DNA of 64,000 nucleotides, taken from assembly GCF_014203015.1 (NCBI RefSeq), contig NZ_JACHIB010000007.1, positions 150,962 through 214,961 of the forward strand, in the 5' to 3' direction. Below the pieces are notes generated by a model that saw only the letters and a list, made by a program, of their open reading frames with translations, was not told where the DNA came from and searched no databases. Positions 25,932-36,830 of this stretch are shown piece by piece (position 1 is the first letter of the stretch; each line of letters begins with the position of its first letter). Origin of the DNA: Castellaniella defragrans (lineage in GTDB: Bacteria; Pseudomonadota; Gammaproteobacteria; Burkholderiales; Burkholderiaceae_B). The position numbers and the translations under genes are program-made.

Positions 25932-27205
25932 CCATTCTTTCCCTGGCCTTCACGGCCTTCCTGGTGATCGGCGTGCCGGTCGCCTTTTCGATCGGGCTGG
26001 CGTCGGTCACGGCCATCGTCTACGAGGACCTGCCGATCGCCGTGGCGTTCCAGCAGATGACCTCGGGCATGAACGCCTTTTCGTTCCTGGCGATCCCGTT
26101 CTTCATCTTCACCGGCGAGCTGATGCTGTACGGCGGCGTGGCCGACCGCATCGTCGCCTTCGCCAAGGCGGTGGTGGGCCACGTGCGCGGCGGCCTGGGC
26201 ATGTCCAACGTGCTGGCCTGCACGCTGTTCGGCGGCGTGTCGGGCTCGCCCGTGGCCGACGTGTCGGCCATGGGTTCGGTGATGATCCCGATGATGAAGC
26301 GCGAAGGCTACCACGCGGACTACGCCGTCAACGTCACCACGCACGCCGCGCTGGTCGGCGCGCTGATGCCGACCAGCCACAACATCATCATCTACACGCT
26401 GGCGGCCGGCGGCAAGGTCTCCATCGCCGCGCTGATCGCCGCCGGCGTGGTGCCCGCGATCCTGCTGACGGCATGCAATCTGGCCGCCGCCTACCTGGTC
26501 GCGCGGCGGCGCGGCTATCCGGCCGGCATCTTTCCGGGCTGGCCGGCGGTGCTGCATTCGCTGGCGGCGGCCGTGCCCGGCATGCTGGTGATCGTGCTGA
26601 TCATTTCCGGCATCCTCAGCGGCGTGTTCACCGCGACGGAATCGGCGGCGGTCGCGGCCCTGTACGCCCTGCTGCTGACCGCGCTGGTCTACCGTTCGCT
26701 GAGCTGGCGGCAGTTCGTCGCCGCGGCGGCCAAGGCCGTCCAGACGACCGGCGTGGTGCTGCTTCTGATCGGGATCTCCGCGACCTTCGGCTATCTGATC
26801 GGCTTCTACGGCGTCGCCGAAAAGACCGGCGCGCTGATGGCCGCGGTCTCGGACAGCCCCTGGGCCATCTTCCTGATGGTGAACGTCGCGCTGTTCGTGC
26901 TGGGCACGTTCCTGGACATGGCCGCCACGATTCTGATCTGCACGCCGATCTTCCTGCCGATCTGCATGCAGTACGGCATGGGACCGGTCCAGTTCGGGAT
27001 CGTGATGCTGCTGAACTGCGCGCTGGGCCTGAACACGCCGCCGGTGGGGACCACCCAGTTCATCGGCTGCGCGATCGGGCAGGTGTCGGTGGGCACGGTG
27101 ATGCGCACGATCTGGCCGTTCTACGGCGCCCTGCTGGTGGCCCTGGCGCTGGTCACCTACGTGCCGGCCTTTTCCCTGTGGCTGCCCGGGCACCTGCTAT
27201 CCTGA
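25922..27205 (+). CDS. dctM: TRAP transporter large permease (DctM family)
   Basis: 427 residues with about 12 membrane helices. It is the sodium-coupled transport subunit: FFIFTGELMLYGGVADRIV, CTLFGGVSGSPVADVSAMG and the C-terminal LNCALGLNTPPVGTTQF are typical DctM motifs. It completes the TRAP system with the preceding genes. Confidence 0.95.
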   Translation: MALTILSLAFTAFLVIGVPVAFSIGLASVTAIVYEDLPIAVAFQQMTSGMNAFSFLAIPFFIFTGELMLYGGVADRIVAFAKAVVGHVRGGLGMSNVLACTLFGGVSGSPVADVSAMGSVMIPMMKREGYHADYAVNVTTHAALVGALMPTSHNIIIYTLAAGGKVSIAALIAAGVVPAILLTACNLAAAYLVARRRGYPAGIFPGWPAVLHSLAAAVPGMLVIVLIISGILSGVFTATESAAVAALYALLLTALVYRSLSWRQFVAAAAKAVQTTGVVLLLIGISATFGYLIGFYGVAEKTGALMAAVSDSPWAIFLMVNVALFVLGTFLDMAATILICTPIFLPICMQYGMGPVQFGIVMLLNCALGLNTPPVGTTQFIGCAIGQVSVGTVMRTIWPFYGALLVALALVTYVPAFSLWLPGHLLS

Positions 27206-27226
27206 TCCCCGTCCGGAGTCCGACCC

Positions 27227-28138
27227 ATGACATCTTCCGCCGTCCTGCCGCGCCGTTCCGCCGTGGCGATCCTGCTCTGCGTGGGTGCGCTGTTCGCGGC
27301 GAACCATGTGGCGGCCCGCCTCGCCTTCGACGACCGGGCGGGCCTGCTGCTGGCCATCGTCTGCCGTTCCGGCCTGACCCTGCTGGTCCTGGCGGGCTTC
27401 GTGCTGTGGCAGCAGCCGCGCCTGCGCCTGGCGCGCGGCCAGGCCAGGTGGCAGCTCGTCCTCGGCGTGCTGATCGCGCTGCAGAGCCTGTGCCTGTATT
27501 CCGCCGTGGCCCGCATCCCGGTCGCCCTGGCGCTGCTGATCGGCAACACCTTTCCGATCCTGCTGGCCCTGCTGACCTGGGCGCTCGGCGGCTCGCCGCC
27601 CACGCGGCGCGCCAGCCTGCTGATGGGGCTGATCCTGTGCGGCCTGATCCTGGTGCTGGATCTGCCGGCCTGGCTGTCGGCTGCGGGGCCCGCGGCGCCG
27701 GGCTGGCAGGCGGGCATCGGCTTCGCGTTCATGGCGGCTTGCGCGTTCGCCTGCGGACTGTGGATCACCGAGCACCGGCTGTCGTCCCTGCCGGGTGCCG
27801 TGCGCAGCCTCTACACCATCCTGATCGTGTTCTGCGGCATGCTGGCGGCCGGGGCGGCGGGCGTGGTGCCCGGGGGCATGAGCCCGCCGTCCGGCGGGCA
27901 GGGCTGGGCCGCTCTGGCCACGCTGTCGGTCCTGTACGCCACGGCGTTCACGGTCCTGTTCGTGTTCGTGCCGCGCCTGGACATGGCGCGCAATGCGCCG
28001 GTGATGAACATCGAGCCCGTGGCCAGCCTGCTGTTCGGCTGGCTGCTGCTGGATCAGGTCTTCGGCGGCCTGCAGCTGCTGGGCGGCGCGGTGGTGCTGG
28101 GCGGGATCGTGCTGCTGGCGTATTCGAGGCGGCACTGA
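27227..28138 (+). CDS. EamA/DMT-family permease
   Basis: 303 residues with about ten membrane helices arranged as two EamA repeats (AANHVAARLAFDDR near the N-terminus; MNIEPVASLLFGWLLLDQ near the C-terminus). It is the last gene of the aldarate operon, 21 bp after dctM. It could export a metabolite or overflow product; the substrate cannot be predicted. Codon use matches the neighbours. Confidence 0.87.
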   Translation: MTSSAVLPRRSAVAILLCVGALFAANHVAARLAFDDRAGLLLAIVCRSGLTLLVLAGFVLWQQPRLRLARGQARWQLVLGVLIALQSLCLYSAVARIPVALALLIGNTFPILLALLTWALGGSPPTRRASLLMGLILCGLILVLDLPAWLSAAGPAAPGWQAGIGFAFMAACAFACGLWITEHRLSSLPGAVRSLYTILIVFCGMLAAGAAGVVPGGMSPPSGGQGWAALATLSVLYATAFTVLFVFVPRLDMARNAPVMNIEPVASLLFGWLLLDQVFGGLQLLGGAVVLGGIVLLAYSRRH

Positions 28139-28148
28139 AGCGGTTCCC

Positions 28149-28315
28149 ACCTCGCGGCCTGCAGGCCGCTCCGATTCGGCAGGCACGGATCGTCGGGGGT
28201 TGGGGCAGCTCTCCACCTCGCCGCCTGCAGGCGGCTCCGATTCGGCAGGCACGGATCGTCGGGGGTTGGGACATCCCCCCACGTCGCGGCCTGCAGGCCG
28301 CTCCGATTCGGCAGG
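28149..28315. repeat. three tandem 66-bp repeats with REP-like palindromes
   Basis: Copies start at 28149, 28215 and 28281, a constant 66-bp period, and the third is cut short by the hairpin that follows. Each contains a perfect 16-bp palindrome around CTGCAG. Copies 1 and 3 read GCGGCCTGCAGGCCGC, and copy 2 reads GCCGCCTGCAGGCGGC, a paired change on both arms that preserves the stem. The rest of the unit (CCGATTCGGCAGGCACGG) is identical. Confidence 0.9.
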
Positions 28316-28345
28316 CACGAAATAGTCCGCGGGGACTATTTCGTG
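28316..28345. terminator. bidirectional hairpin between EamA gene and ppc
   Basis: A perfect 13-bp stem, CACGAAATAGTCC / GGACTATTTCGTG, around a GCGG loop, ends 8 bp before the ppc stop codon. Its convergent position suggests transcription termination for both strands, although no clean U-tract follows. Confidence 0.7.
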
Positions 28346-28352
28346 TCCGGCC

Positions 28353-31208
28353 TCATCCCGAATTCCTCAGCCCGGCGGCGATGCCGTTGATGGTCATGTG
28401 GATCGCGCGCTGGTCGCGCGATTCCTGCTCGTCGGCGCGGCGCGCGGAGGCGTGGCCGGAGCGCACGCGGCGCAGCAGCTCGACCTGCAGGTGGTTGAGC
28501 GGGTCGATGTAGGCGAAGCGCTCGGCCAGGGCGCTGCGCAGGGGCTCGTCGTGCGCCAGCAGGTCGTGGCCGGTGACGGTGCGGAAGGCGTCCAGCGTGG
28601 CCTGGTATTCGGCGGCGATGCGCTCGAAGATGCGCTTGCGCAGGGCCTTGTCGGGCACCAGTTCGGCGTAGGCGCGGCCGATGGCGAGGTCGGTCTTGGC
28701 CAGCACCTGCTCCATGTTGGACAGCAGGGTGCGGAAGAACGGCCAGTCGCGCGCCATGGCCTGCAGGCGCCGCAGGCGTTCCTCTTGCGGCAGGGCCTGG
28801 TCGGGGCCGCCCTCGGCCAGGTAGCGCCGCAGCGCCGTGCCCATGCCGTACCAGCCGGGCAGGGGCAGGCGGCACTGGGCCCAGGAGAACGACCAGGGAA
28901 TCGCGCGCAGGTCCTCGATGCGCTGCAGGGCCTTGCGCGAGGACGGGCGCGAGCCGATGTTCAGGCCGGCGATCTCGCGGATCGGCGTCGAAGCGAAGAA
29001 ATAGTCCGTGAAGCCTTCCGTGCCGTAGACCAGGTCGCGGTAGGCGTGCCGGGCGGTCTCCGACATCCAGGCCATGGCCTCGCCGTAGCGGGCGGCGTGG
29101 TCGTCCTCGGCGCGGCTGGCCGGCGATCCGGACGCCAGGCTGGCCTCCAGCGTGGCGGCGACGAACAGCTCCAGGTGCGAGCGCCCGACCTCGGCGTCCT
29201 TGTAGCGGCCCTGGATGATCTCGCCCTGTTCGGTGAGGCGGATCTGGTTGTTCACGGTGCCCGGGGGCTGCGACAGGATGGAATCGTAGCTGGGGCCGCC
29301 GCCTCGGCCCACGGAGCCGCCGCGTCCGTGGAACAGGCGCAGGCGGGTGCGGTGCCTGCGGAAGACTTCGACCAGGCGCCGCTCGGCCTGGTAGAGCGAC
29401 CAGTTCGAGGTCAGGTAGCCGCCGTCCTTGTTGCTGTCGGAATAGCCCAGCATGACTTCCTGGATGCCGTGCTGGGCGTGGCGCACGCGCGCGGCGACCT
29501 CGGGCAGCGACAGCCAGGCGTCCATGATGTCCGGCCCGCGCTCCAGGTCGGGGATGGTCTCGAACAGCGGCACCACCATCAGCCCGCTGTCGGGCTCGGC
29601 GTCGTTCGCCGCGGTCGGCGCGATCAGGCCGGTTTCCTGCTGCAGCACCAGGACTTCCAGCAGGTCGCTGAGAGTCTCGGTATGGGACACGATGGTCTGG
29701 CGCAGGGCGGCCTTGCCGAAGCGGCGGCGGCAGTCGGCGGCCATGCGCAGGATGGCCAGTTCCTTGGTGGTCTCGGCCGAATATTCGATCCAGGGCGACA
29801 CCAGAGGTCGCGGCTCGCGCAGTTCCTGGCGCAGCACGCGGACGCGGTCGGCCTCGGGCAGCCGGGCGTAGCGCACCGGCTTGCCGTCCAGGGTCACGCG
29901 GGCGTGGCGCATCAGCTCGTCGAGCACGCGCTCGTGCACGTCGGAACTCTGCCGCAGGTCCACCGTGGCCAGGTGCAGGCCGAAGATCTCGACCGCCTGG
30001 CGCAGGTGCGTCAGGCGCAGCCGCGCGACCAGGGCGCCGTGGTGCGCGTCCAGCGACTCGGCCACGATGCGCAGGTCCGCGGCGAGTTCGGCGGCCGAGC
30101 CGTAGGCCGGGGCGTCGTAGATGGTGCGCCGGGCCAGGCGCCGGCCGGTCAGGGCCTGCGCGGTGGCGGCGAGCCGGGCATAGATGTGGATGCAGGCGCG
30201 CCGGTAGGGCTCGTCCTGGCGGTGGGGCGAGGGGTCGCGGCTGGCGGCGGCCAGCTCGGCCAGGGCCGGGGTGACGTGCATCAGGGACTGCGAGACGGAC
30301 AGCTCGGCGCCCAGGGCGTGGACTTCGGTCAGGTAGTGGCGCAGCACGTGCGCGCACTGGCGCAGCAGCGCCTGCTCCAGCGTGCCGGCGTCCACGTTCG
30401 GGTTGCCGTCGCGGTCGCCGCCGATCCAGCTGCCCATGTGGACGAAGGGCGGCAGCGGCGTGTTGTCCACGTCGAACACGGTGCGCGCCGGCTTGCGCAG
30501 CAGCGTGCCCATGTCCAGGTGGAGCTGGGGCAGGGTGCTGAAGAAGGTGCTGGTGTAGTAGGACAGGGCGTTGTCGATCTCGTCGAGCACGGTGAGCTTG
30601 CTCTGGCGCAGCATGCGGGTCTGCCACAGGGCGGCGATCAGGCCGGCCAGGCGTTCCCGCAGCCGGGCGGCTTCCAGCGGCGCGTGCGGCGTGTCCAGCT
30701 GGCGCAGGTGCCCGGCGATGGCCTGGTGCAGGTCCAGCGTGCTCTTGCGCTGGACTTCGGTGGGGTGCGCCGTCAGCACGGGCACGATGCAGGCCGAGGC
30801 CAGGTGCTGGCGGATGCGGGCGCCGGACAGGCCGGCGGCCTGCAGCAGATCGACGGCGTGCCGCAGGCTGCCCGGGACGGCGGGGCCTTCGGCCTGCCAC
30901 TGCCGGCGCTGGCGGCGGGTCTGGTCGCGGTCCTCGGCGATGTTGGACAGGTGCAGGAAGTAGCTGAAGGCGCGCGCCACGGAATTGGCCTCGCCGTCGG
31001 CCAGGCGGCGGATCTGGCGCTCCAGCATGCGGCCGTCGCGGTCCAGGCCCTCGCGGCGGAACTTCACCGCCGCGCGGCGCAGTTTTTCGATCACGTCGTA
31101 GACGGCGCGCCCCTCGCAGTCCCGGATGACTTCCCCCAGCGTCCGACCCAGCATCCGGATGTCCTGTCGCAGGGGGGAAATGGCTTCGTTCGGGGTTGCG
31201 GGCTTCAC
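28353..31208 (-). CDS. ppc: phosphoenolpyruvate carboxylase
   Basis: 951 residues, cytoplasmic. It carboxylates PEP with bicarbonate to oxaloacetate. Catalytic signatures are [12 protein letters not shown] (active-site His), [28 protein letters not shown] and the [14 protein letters not shown] phosphate loop. The C-terminus ends GLRNSG, in place of the common RNTG. GTG at 31208 is chosen because GGAG precedes it by 5 nt; an upstream in-frame ATG near 31256 would add 16 residues. It is divergent from ilvD. Its bicarbonate need links it functionally to the dab locus. Confidence 0.94.
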   Translation of the reverse strand: MKPATPNEAISPLRQDIRMLGRTLGEVIRDCEGRAVYDVIEKLRRAAVKFRREGLDRDGRMLERQIRRLADGEANSVARAFSYFLHLSNIAEDRDQTRRQRRQWQAEGPAVPGSLRHAVDLLQAAGLSGARIRQHLASACIVPVLTAHPTEVQRKSTLDLHQAIAGHLRQLDTPHAPLEAARLRERLAGLIAALWQTRMLRQSKLTVLDEIDNALSYYTSTFFSTLPQLHLDMGTLLRKPARTVFDVDNTPLPPFVHMGSWIGGDRDGNPNVDAGTLEQALLRQCAHVLRHYLTEVHALGAELSVSQSLMHVTPALAELAAASRDPSPHRQDEPYRRACIHIYARLAATAQALTGRRLARRTIYDAPAYGSAAELAADLRIVAESLDAHHGALVARLRLTHLRQAVEIFGLHLATVDLRQSSDVHERVLDELMRHARVTLDGKPVRYARLPEADRVRVLRQELREPRPLVSPWIEYSAETTKELAILRMAADCRRRFGKAALRQTIVSHTETLSDLLEVLVLQQETGLIAPTAANDAEPDSGLMVVPLFETIPDLERGPDIMDAWLSLPEVAARVRHAQHGIQEVMLGYSDSNKDGGYLTSNWSLYQAERRLVEVFRRHRTRLRLFHGRGGSVGRGGGPSYDSILSQPPGTVNNQIRLTEQGEIIQGRYKDAEVGRSHLELFVAATLEASLASGSPASRAEDDHAARYGEAMAWMSETARHAYRDLVYGTEGFTDYFFASTPIREIAGLNIGSRPSSRKALQRIEDLRAIPWSFSWAQCRLPLPGWYGMGTALRRYLAEGGPDQALPQEERLRRLQAMARDWPFFRTLLSNMEQVLAKTDLAIGRAYAELVPDKALRKRIFERIAAEYQATLDAFRTVTGHDLLAHDEPLRSALAERFAYIDPLNHLQVELLRRVRSGHASARRADEQESRDQRAIHMTINGIAAGLRNSG

Positions 31209-31322
31209 GGGGTCTCCATCGTCGGAATCAGGGCGTGCGCTGCCTGCCCGCCCCATCGTGCCAGGCGGGAGGAACCGTTTATCATAAGCGCTTTTGCCCC
31301 TTCCGTTTCCAGGACAGCCGCC

Positions 31323-33179
31323 ATGCCGCACTATCGTTCCCGCACCTCGACCCACGGCCGCAACATGGCCGGCGCCCGCGCCCTCTGGCGCGCCACCGGC
31401 ATGAAGGATGCGGACTTCAGCAAGCCCATCATCGCCGTGGTGAACTCCTTCACGCAGTTCGTGCCGGGCCACGTGCACCTGAAGGACATGGGCCAGCTGG
31501 TCGCGCGCCAGATCGAAGCGGCCGGCGGCGTGGCCAAGGAATTCAACACCATCGCGGTGGACGACGGCATCGCCATGGGACACGGCGGCATGCTGTATTC
31601 GCTGCCTTCGCGCGAACTGATCGCCGATTCGGTGGAATACATGGTCAACGCGCATTGCGCCGACGCCATGGTCTGCATCTCCAACTGCGACAAGATCACC
31701 CCGGGCATGCTGATGGCCGCCATGCGCCTGAACATCCCCACCGTGTTCGTGTCCGGCGGGCCGATGGAGGCCGGCAAGGTCATCGCCAAGGACGGCAAGA
31801 CCGTGGTGCGCAAGCTGGACCTGGTCGACGCCATGATCGAGGCCGCCGACCCCAATATCACCGACGAGCAGGCCGAGACCGTCGAGCGCAGCGCCTGCCC
31901 GACCTGCGGATCCTGTTCCGGCATGTTCACGGCCAATTCCATGAACTGCCTGACCGAGGCGCTGGGCCTGTCGCTGCCGGGCAACGGCACGGTGGTGGCC
32001 ACGCACGCCCGGCGCAAGGGGCTGTTCGAGCTGGCGGGTAGCCTGATCGTGCAGCTGTGCAAGCGCTGGTACGAGCAGGACGACGCCTCCGTCCTGCCGC
32101 GCAGCATCGCGACGTTCGAGGCCTTCAGCAACGCCATGACGCTGGACGTGGCGATGGGCGGCTCCACCAACACCGTGCTGCACCTGCTGGCCGCCGCCCA
32201 GGAGGCCGGCGTGGCCTTCACCATGGCCGACATCGACCGGATCTCGCGCCGCGTGCCCTGCCTGTGCAAGGTCGCCCCGGCCACGCCGGACTACCACATC
32301 GAGGACGTGCACCGCGCAGGCGGCATCATGGGCATCCTGGCGGAACTCGCCCGCGCGGACCTGCTGGACCTGAACGTGGGCAACGTGCACGCCGGCACCC
32401 TGGGCGAGGCCATCCACCGCTGGGACGTGCGCGGCGAGCACGGCGCCGGCGTGGCCGACTTCTACCGCGCGGCGCCCGGCGGCGTGCCGTCCCAGACCGC
32501 GTTCAGCCAGGACCGCTACTACGAGACCCTGGACCTGGACCGCGAATCCGGCTGCATCCGCGACCGCGCGCACGCCTATTCGCAGGACGGCGGCCTGGCC
32601 GTGCTGTACGGCAACCTGGCGCCCAACGGCTGCATCGTCAAGACGGCCGGGGTGGACGAAAGCATCCTCACCTTCACCGGCCGCGCGCGCGTCTACGAGA
32701 GCCAGGAAACCTCGGTCGCGGGCATCCTGGGCGGCGAGGTCGGCGCCGGCGACGTGGTCGTCATCCGCTACGAAGGCCCCAAGGGCGGCCCCGGCATGCA
32801 GGAAATGCTCTACCCCACGTCCTACCTGAAATCCATGGGCCTGGGCAAGTGCGCGGCCCTGCTGACGGACGGCCGCTTTTCCGGCGGCTCGTCGGGCCTG
32901 GTGATCGGCCACGCCTCGCCCGAGGCGGCCGAAGGCGGCAACATCGCCCTGGTCGAGGACGGCGACCCCATCGAGATCGACATCCCCAACCGCCGCATCC
33001 ACCTGGCGATCGGCGAGGAAGCCCTGGCGGCGCGCCGCGCCGCCATGGAGGCGCGCGGCGCGCAGGCCTGGAAGCCGGTGGACCGCCAGCGGGAAGTGTC
33101 CCAGGCGCTGCGGGCCTACGCGGCGCTGGCGACCTCGGCCGACCGGGGCGCCGTGCGCGACGTCGGGCAGCTGAAGTGA
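31323..33179 (+). CDS. ilvD: dihydroxy-acid dehydratase, long (E. coli) type
   Basis: 618 residues, branched-chain amino acid biosynthesis. Motifs: [42 protein letters not shown] and [13 protein letters not shown]. The first region has no Cys where [2Fe-2S] enzymes carry TPCN, so this is the [4Fe-4S], oxygen-sensitive branch. Length matches E. coli IlvD (616). A second dehydratase of the other type lies at 38712-40400. Confidence 0.94.
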   Translation: MPHYRSRTSTHGRNMAGARALWRATGMKDADFSKPIIAVVNSFTQFVPGHVHLKDMGQLVARQIEAAGGVAKEFNTIAVDDGIAMGHGGMLYSLPSRELIADSVEYMVNAHCADAMVCISNCDKITPGMLMAAMRLNIPTVFVSGGPMEAGKVIAKDGKTVVRKLDLVDAMIEAADPNITDEQAETVERSACPTCGSCSGMFTANSMNCLTEALGLSLPGNGTVVATHARRKGLFELAGSLIVQLCKRWYEQDDASVLPRSIATFEAFSNAMTLDVAMGGSTNTVLHLLAAAQEAGVAFTMADIDRISRRVPCLCKVAPATPDYHIEDVHRAGGIMGILAELARADLLDLNVGNVHAGTLGEAIHRWDVRGEHGAGVADFYRAAPGGVPSQTAFSQDRYYETLDLDRESGCIRDRAHAYSQDGGLAVLYGNLAPNGCIVKTAGVDESILTFTGRARVYESQETSVAGILGGEVGAGDVVVIRYEGPKGGPGMQEMLYPTSYLKSMGLGKCAALLTDGRFSGGSSGLVIGHASPEAAEGGNIALVEDGDPIEIDIPNRRIHLAIGEEALAARRAAMEARGAQAWKPVDRQREVSQALRAYAALATSADRGAVRDVGQLK

Positions 33180-33216
33180 TGCGCCCTGGCGGCGGTTTCC
33201 GGGCCCCGGACGGGGA

Positions 33217-35334
33217 TCAGAACCTGTAGTTCACGCCCGCCGTCACGCTGCGGCCGTTGCCGGGCAGGAAGGTGGGCATCGCGGTCGTGCCGGTGTTGCG
33301 GATGACGAAGGCGCTGGCGTAGGTCTCGTCGGTCAGGTTGTCGCCCTGCACGTAGGCCTGCCAGTGCTTGTCGATCTGGTAGTCCACCTTGAAGCCGAGC
33401 AGGGCGTAGCTGTCCTGCTGGGTGTCGGGCGTGTTGGCGTGGTTGGTTTCCGTGGCGGCCGGCATCCAGCGCACGTTCGGGCCGAAGCGCAGGCCGCCCA
33501 CGCGGTACAGGACCTCGGCGCTGACCAGGTGGCGCGGCACGCCGGCGATGCGGTTGCCGGCGTACTCGCCGCCCTTGAAGCGGAAGTCGCTGAAGGTGTA
33601 GGCGACGCGGTAGTCGAAGGCCGCGCCCTCGCCGAAGGCGGGCAGGCTGCCGTTCAGGCCCAGCTCGATCCCCTGGTGGCGGGTGCCGCCGCGGTAGTTG
33701 TAGGTGCCCGCCGCGGTGCCGTTGGCGGTGCTCACCGACATCAGCTCGTCCTTCACGTCGCTGTGGTAGAGCGTCAGCGCCCAGTGCGGCGCGTAGGCGC
33801 CGGCGCCCAGCAGGCCCTCGCCGCCGATCTCGACGGTGTCGGCGCGCTGCAGCTTCAGCTCGCTGAGGCCGGAGGTGCCGACCGCGTCGTTCAGGGGATT
33901 GGGCAGGCTGCCGCCGCCGATGATTTCCCAGTACGTCGGCGCTTCGTTGCTGCGGCTCACGTTCACGAAGAAGCGCTGCGACTCGACCGGCTGCCAGACC
34001 AGGCCCAGCTTCGGGCTGACGTAGTTCCAGTCCTGGTCCAGCGATTTGCCGGTGAACCGGTCGCGCGCGTCGCGGATCGCCTGGGTGAACTTGGCATCGC
34101 CCACGACCGTCCACTGCGGCGCGACGTGCCAGGCGAAGCCGAGCAAGGCGTTGCGGTTTTCCGCCTGCAGGTCGTAGTTGCCGTAATGGGTCTTGCGGCT
34201 GCCGGTTTCCTTGTTGACGGTGTACAGGTCGCGGTCCATGTCGCTGCGCGACCAGTCCAGGGCGACGCGGTAGTCGATGGTGCGGAACTTGCCCGCGAGC
34301 TGCCATTGCGCGCCGTAGGTCATGCCCTTGGTCGCGGTGGCCGTCAGCGGGTCCTGGAAGACGTCGTCGATGTTCTGCGCGTAGACGCCGACGGTGTTGT
34401 TCAGGGCCTCCGTGCCCCAGTAGGTGCGGTTGGCGGCGCGGAACTGGCGCGACGTGCGGTGCGGCTGGCGCTTGCCGATGTCGATCTGGTTGAAGGGCGG
34501 GTTCACCTTGACCCCCTCGCCGTTGGTCTGGCGCGGATCGTGTTCCATCTGCTCGCGCGTCACGACGAACGGGATGTCCACGTCCAGGTCGGTGTACGAC
34601 AGGTAGGTGCGGTTCTCGAAGCCGTCGCCCTGGATGCCGAAATTGCCCTGCACGCTGGTGCGCTCCGAGCCGGAGTAGTGGCGGTAGCCGTCGTATTTGT
34701 CGTGGGTGACGCTCAGGCGGCCGTCCAGGTTGTCGCTGCGCAATCCCTTGGCGGCCTGGGCGCCGAAGCGGCCGAAGCTGCCGCCTTCCACGCGCAGCAC
34801 GTCGCCTTCCGTGCCGGTCAGGGACTGGAAGTCCAGCTCGCCGCCCAGGGTGGTGGCGGCCGGCGACAGGGCGTTGGCGCCCCGGCGCGCGCTGATCAGG
34901 CGGGCGTTGCGCGGCTCCAGGAAGCCGATCACGAAGGAGCCGTCGGCCTCGTTCAGCGGCAGGCCGTCCTGCAGCAGCATCACGCCCCGGTTCACCGGAT
35001 TGCTCTGGATGCCCGAGCCGCGGATGTTCAGGCGCGGCTGGTCCAGGCCGCCGAAGAATTCCTGCACCACCAGGCCGGGCTGGTAGTCCAGGGCGTCCTT
35101 CAGCGTGACCAGGCGGGTTTCCTTCTGCGGCTCGATCAGGTTGGTGCCGCCGGCCACGCCGTCCAGGCGGGCGCGTTCGGCCTTGACGCCGGGATTCAGG
35201 GGGGTGGCCTGGGCGTCGCCGCTGACGGTGATGGGGTTGAGGCTCTTGACTTCTTGGGCGTGGGCCGGCGTCAGGCCGGCAGCCGCCAGGGCCAGGGCCA
35301 GCGCCAGGGGGGTGTGGGCGTAGGGTGCGCTCAT
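33217..35334 (-). CDS. TonB-dependent outer-membrane receptor
   Basis: 705 residues with a signal peptide (cleavage after PAHA, near 26). A TonB-box-like LNPITVSG sits near residue 33, followed by a plug domain ([46 protein letters not shown]) and a beta-barrel ending in the canonical aromatic residue (VNYRF). It is the last gene of a minus-strand operon with a NitT/TauT-type ABC importer. A Fur-box-like site before the operon hints at an iron-related ligand such as a siderophore, but this is unproven. Confidence 0.92.
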   Translation of the reverse strand: MSAPYAHTPLALALALAAAGLTPAHAQEVKSLNPITVSGDAQATPLNPGVKAERARLDGVAGGTNLIEPQKETRLVTLKDALDYQPGLVVQEFFGGLDQPRLNIRGSGIQSNPVNRGVMLLQDGLPLNEADGSFVIGFLEPRNARLISARRGANALSPAATTLGGELDFQSLTGTEGDVLRVEGGSFGRFGAQAAKGLRSDNLDGRLSVTHDKYDGYRHYSGSERTSVQGNFGIQGDGFENRTYLSYTDLDVDIPFVVTREQMEHDPRQTNGEGVKVNPPFNQIDIGKRQPHRTSRQFRAANRTYWGTEALNNTVGVYAQNIDDVFQDPLTATATKGMTYGAQWQLAGKFRTIDYRVALDWSRSDMDRDLYTVNKETGSRKTHYGNYDLQAENRNALLGFAWHVAPQWTVVGDAKFTQAIRDARDRFTGKSLDQDWNYVSPKLGLVWQPVESQRFFVNVSRSNEAPTYWEIIGGGSLPNPLNDAVGTSGLSELKLQRADTVEIGGEGLLGAGAYAPHWALTLYHSDVKDELMSVSTANGTAAGTYNYRGGTRHQGIELGLNGSLPAFGEGAAFDYRVAYTFSDFRFKGGEYAGNRIAGVPRHLVSAEVLYRVGGLRFGPNVRWMPAATETNHANTPDTQQDSYALLGFKVDYQIDKHWQAYVQGDNLTDETYASAFVIRNTGTTAMPTFLPGNGRSVTAGVNYRF

Positions 35335-35383
35335 CGGGGGTCCTCGGTCGAAGGGGATGTGGAGAAAGGGTCTTGAAATCGGG

Positions 35384-36061
35384 CTATGGGCCGGCGGGCG
35401 GGCTCGGCGGGGCGCCGGCGGCGGGCTCGTCGGGACGGCCGAAGGGGGCGGCCTGTTCCCGGACCCGGCCGTCGGCCACGAGCAGGATGCGGTCCACCAG
35501 GCCGGCGAGCTCCCAGGGCTGGTGGCTGATGCAGACCAGGGCGGCGCCGGTGGCGCGGGCCTGTTCGGCGCACAGCCGCCCCAGGTCGGCGCGCAGCGCC
35601 GGGTCCAGCGCGCTGAAGGGCTCGTCGAGCAGCAGCAGGTCCGGCTCCAGCGCCAGGGCGCGGGCCAGGGCGGCGCGCTGGGCCATGCCGCCGGACAGTT
35701 CGCCCGGCCAGGCGCGCGCCGCGCCGGCCAGGCCCACGCGGGCGAGCCAGCGCTCGCGCCGCGCGGCGATCTCGCCGGCGGGGACGCCGCCCGCGCGCAG
35801 GGCGATGTCCAGGTTGTCGGCCACGCTGCGCCAGGGCAGCAGGCGGGGCTCCTGGAATACCAGGCGGGTGCGCTGGAAGGTGTTGCGGCAGGTGCCTTCG
35901 TCCGGCCGCAGCAGGCCGGCCGCCAGGCGCAGCAGAGTGCTCTTGCCCGCGCCGCTCGGGCCGATGACGCCGATGCGCTCGCCGGGCCGCACGTCCAGGC
36001 CGATGCCGTCGAGCACGGCGTGCGGCCCGAAGGCCAGGCGCAGGCCGCGCATCTCAAGCAT
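35384..36061 (-). CDS. ABC transporter ATP-binding protein (NitT/TauT family)
   Basis: 225 residues. Walker A GPSGAGKST, Q-loop VFQEPRLLPW, signature LSGGMAQRAALARA, Walker B LLLLDEPFSALD and switch His in CISHQPWE are complete. It is closest in layout to SsuB/TauB. The C-terminus is Pro/Ala/Gly-rich and probably disordered. Its start overlaps the permease end by 8 bp. Confidence 0.92.
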   Translation of the reverse strand: MLEMRGLRLAFGPHAVLDGIGLDVRPGERIGVIGPSGAGKSTLLRLAAGLLRPDEGTCRNTFQRTRLVFQEPRLLPWRSVADNLDIALRAGGVPAGEIAARRERWLARVGLAGAARAWPGELSGGMAQRAALARALALEPDLLLLDEPFSALDPALRADLGRLCAEQARATGAALVCISHQPWELAGLVDRILLVADGRVREQAAPFGRPDEPAAGAPPSPPAGP

Positions 36062-36830
36062 GGCTGGGCTCCTGCCAGCGGGTCAGGCGGCGCTGGATGG
36101 GCTGCAGCAGCAGGAATTCCAGCAGGGCCACCAGGCCCAGGATCAGCAGCACCCAGGCGTACAGCCGGCCGCTGTCGAAGGTGCTGCGCGCGTTGGCCAG
36201 CGCGTAGCCCACGCCGCTTTCGGCGCCCAGCACCTCGGCCATGACCACCAGCCGCACGCCGCCGCAGGCGGCGATCAGCAGCGCCGCCGTCAGGGGCGCG
36301 GCCAGCGCGGGCAGGTAGATGTGGCGCAGCCGCGTCCAGGCGCCGAAGCGGTAGACCTGGCCCATTTCCAGCAGGCCGGCGTCGATCATGCGCATGCCCT
36401 TGACCGTGTTGACGTACATGCCGGGCGCCATCATCAGGATGGTGATGAAGATCACCATGCCCGAGCCCAGGCCGAACCAGAGCATGGCCAGCACCACCAC
36501 GACCACGGGCGGGATGGCCATCAGCAGCCAGCGCAGCGGCTCCAGCAGGCCGCGCAGGCGCGCGTCGTGGCCGGCGAGCACGCCCAGCGCGAAGCCGATG
36601 CCGCAGCCCGTGCCCACGCCCACGGCGATGCGCGTCAGGCTGTCGCGGCTGTGCGCCCAGAAGCCCGGGTCGCCCGCCAGCACGCCGATCGAGCGCAGCG
36701 CTTCGAGCGGCGTGGCCATCAGCATGGGCCCCATCAGGCGGGCGGCGAGCTCCCAGCCGGCGAAGATCAGGACCACGCCCAGCGCGGACCAGAGCCGGGA
36801 GGTGCGCTTGGGGCGGCCCGGCGCGCTCAT
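36054..36830 (-). CDS. ABC transporter permease (NitT/TauT family)
   Basis: 258 residues, about six membrane helices. The EAA-type loop is GQVYRFGAWTRLRHIYLPAL, and LGAESGVGYALANARSTFD matches SsuC/TauC/NrtB permeases. The ATG at 36830 overlaps the binding-protein stop (ATGA). Confidence 0.92.
   Translation of the reverse strand: MSAPGRPKRTSRLWSALGVVLIFAGWELAARLMGPMLMATPLEALRSIGVLAGDPGFWAHSRDSLTRIAVGVGTGCGIGFALGVLAGHDARLRGLLEPLRWLLMAIPPVVVVVLAMLWFGLGSGMVIFITILMMAPGMYVNTVKGMRMIDAGLLEMGQVYRFGAWTRLRHIYLPALAAPLTAALLIAACGGVRLVVMAEVLGAESGVGYALANARSTFDSGRLYAWVLLILGLVALLEFLLLQPIQRRLTRWQEPSHA

Noticed and set aside
28353..33002. A 1549-residue minus-strand open frame covering ppc and running antisense through ilvD
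   Set aside because: Only the ppc part carries conserved motifs. The extension is antisense to ilvD and open because GC-rich codons rarely give stops.
28398..33179. A 1593-residue plus-strand open frame ending with ilvD
   Set aside because: The first two thirds are the antisense of ppc in low-complexity translation; ilvD starts at 31323.
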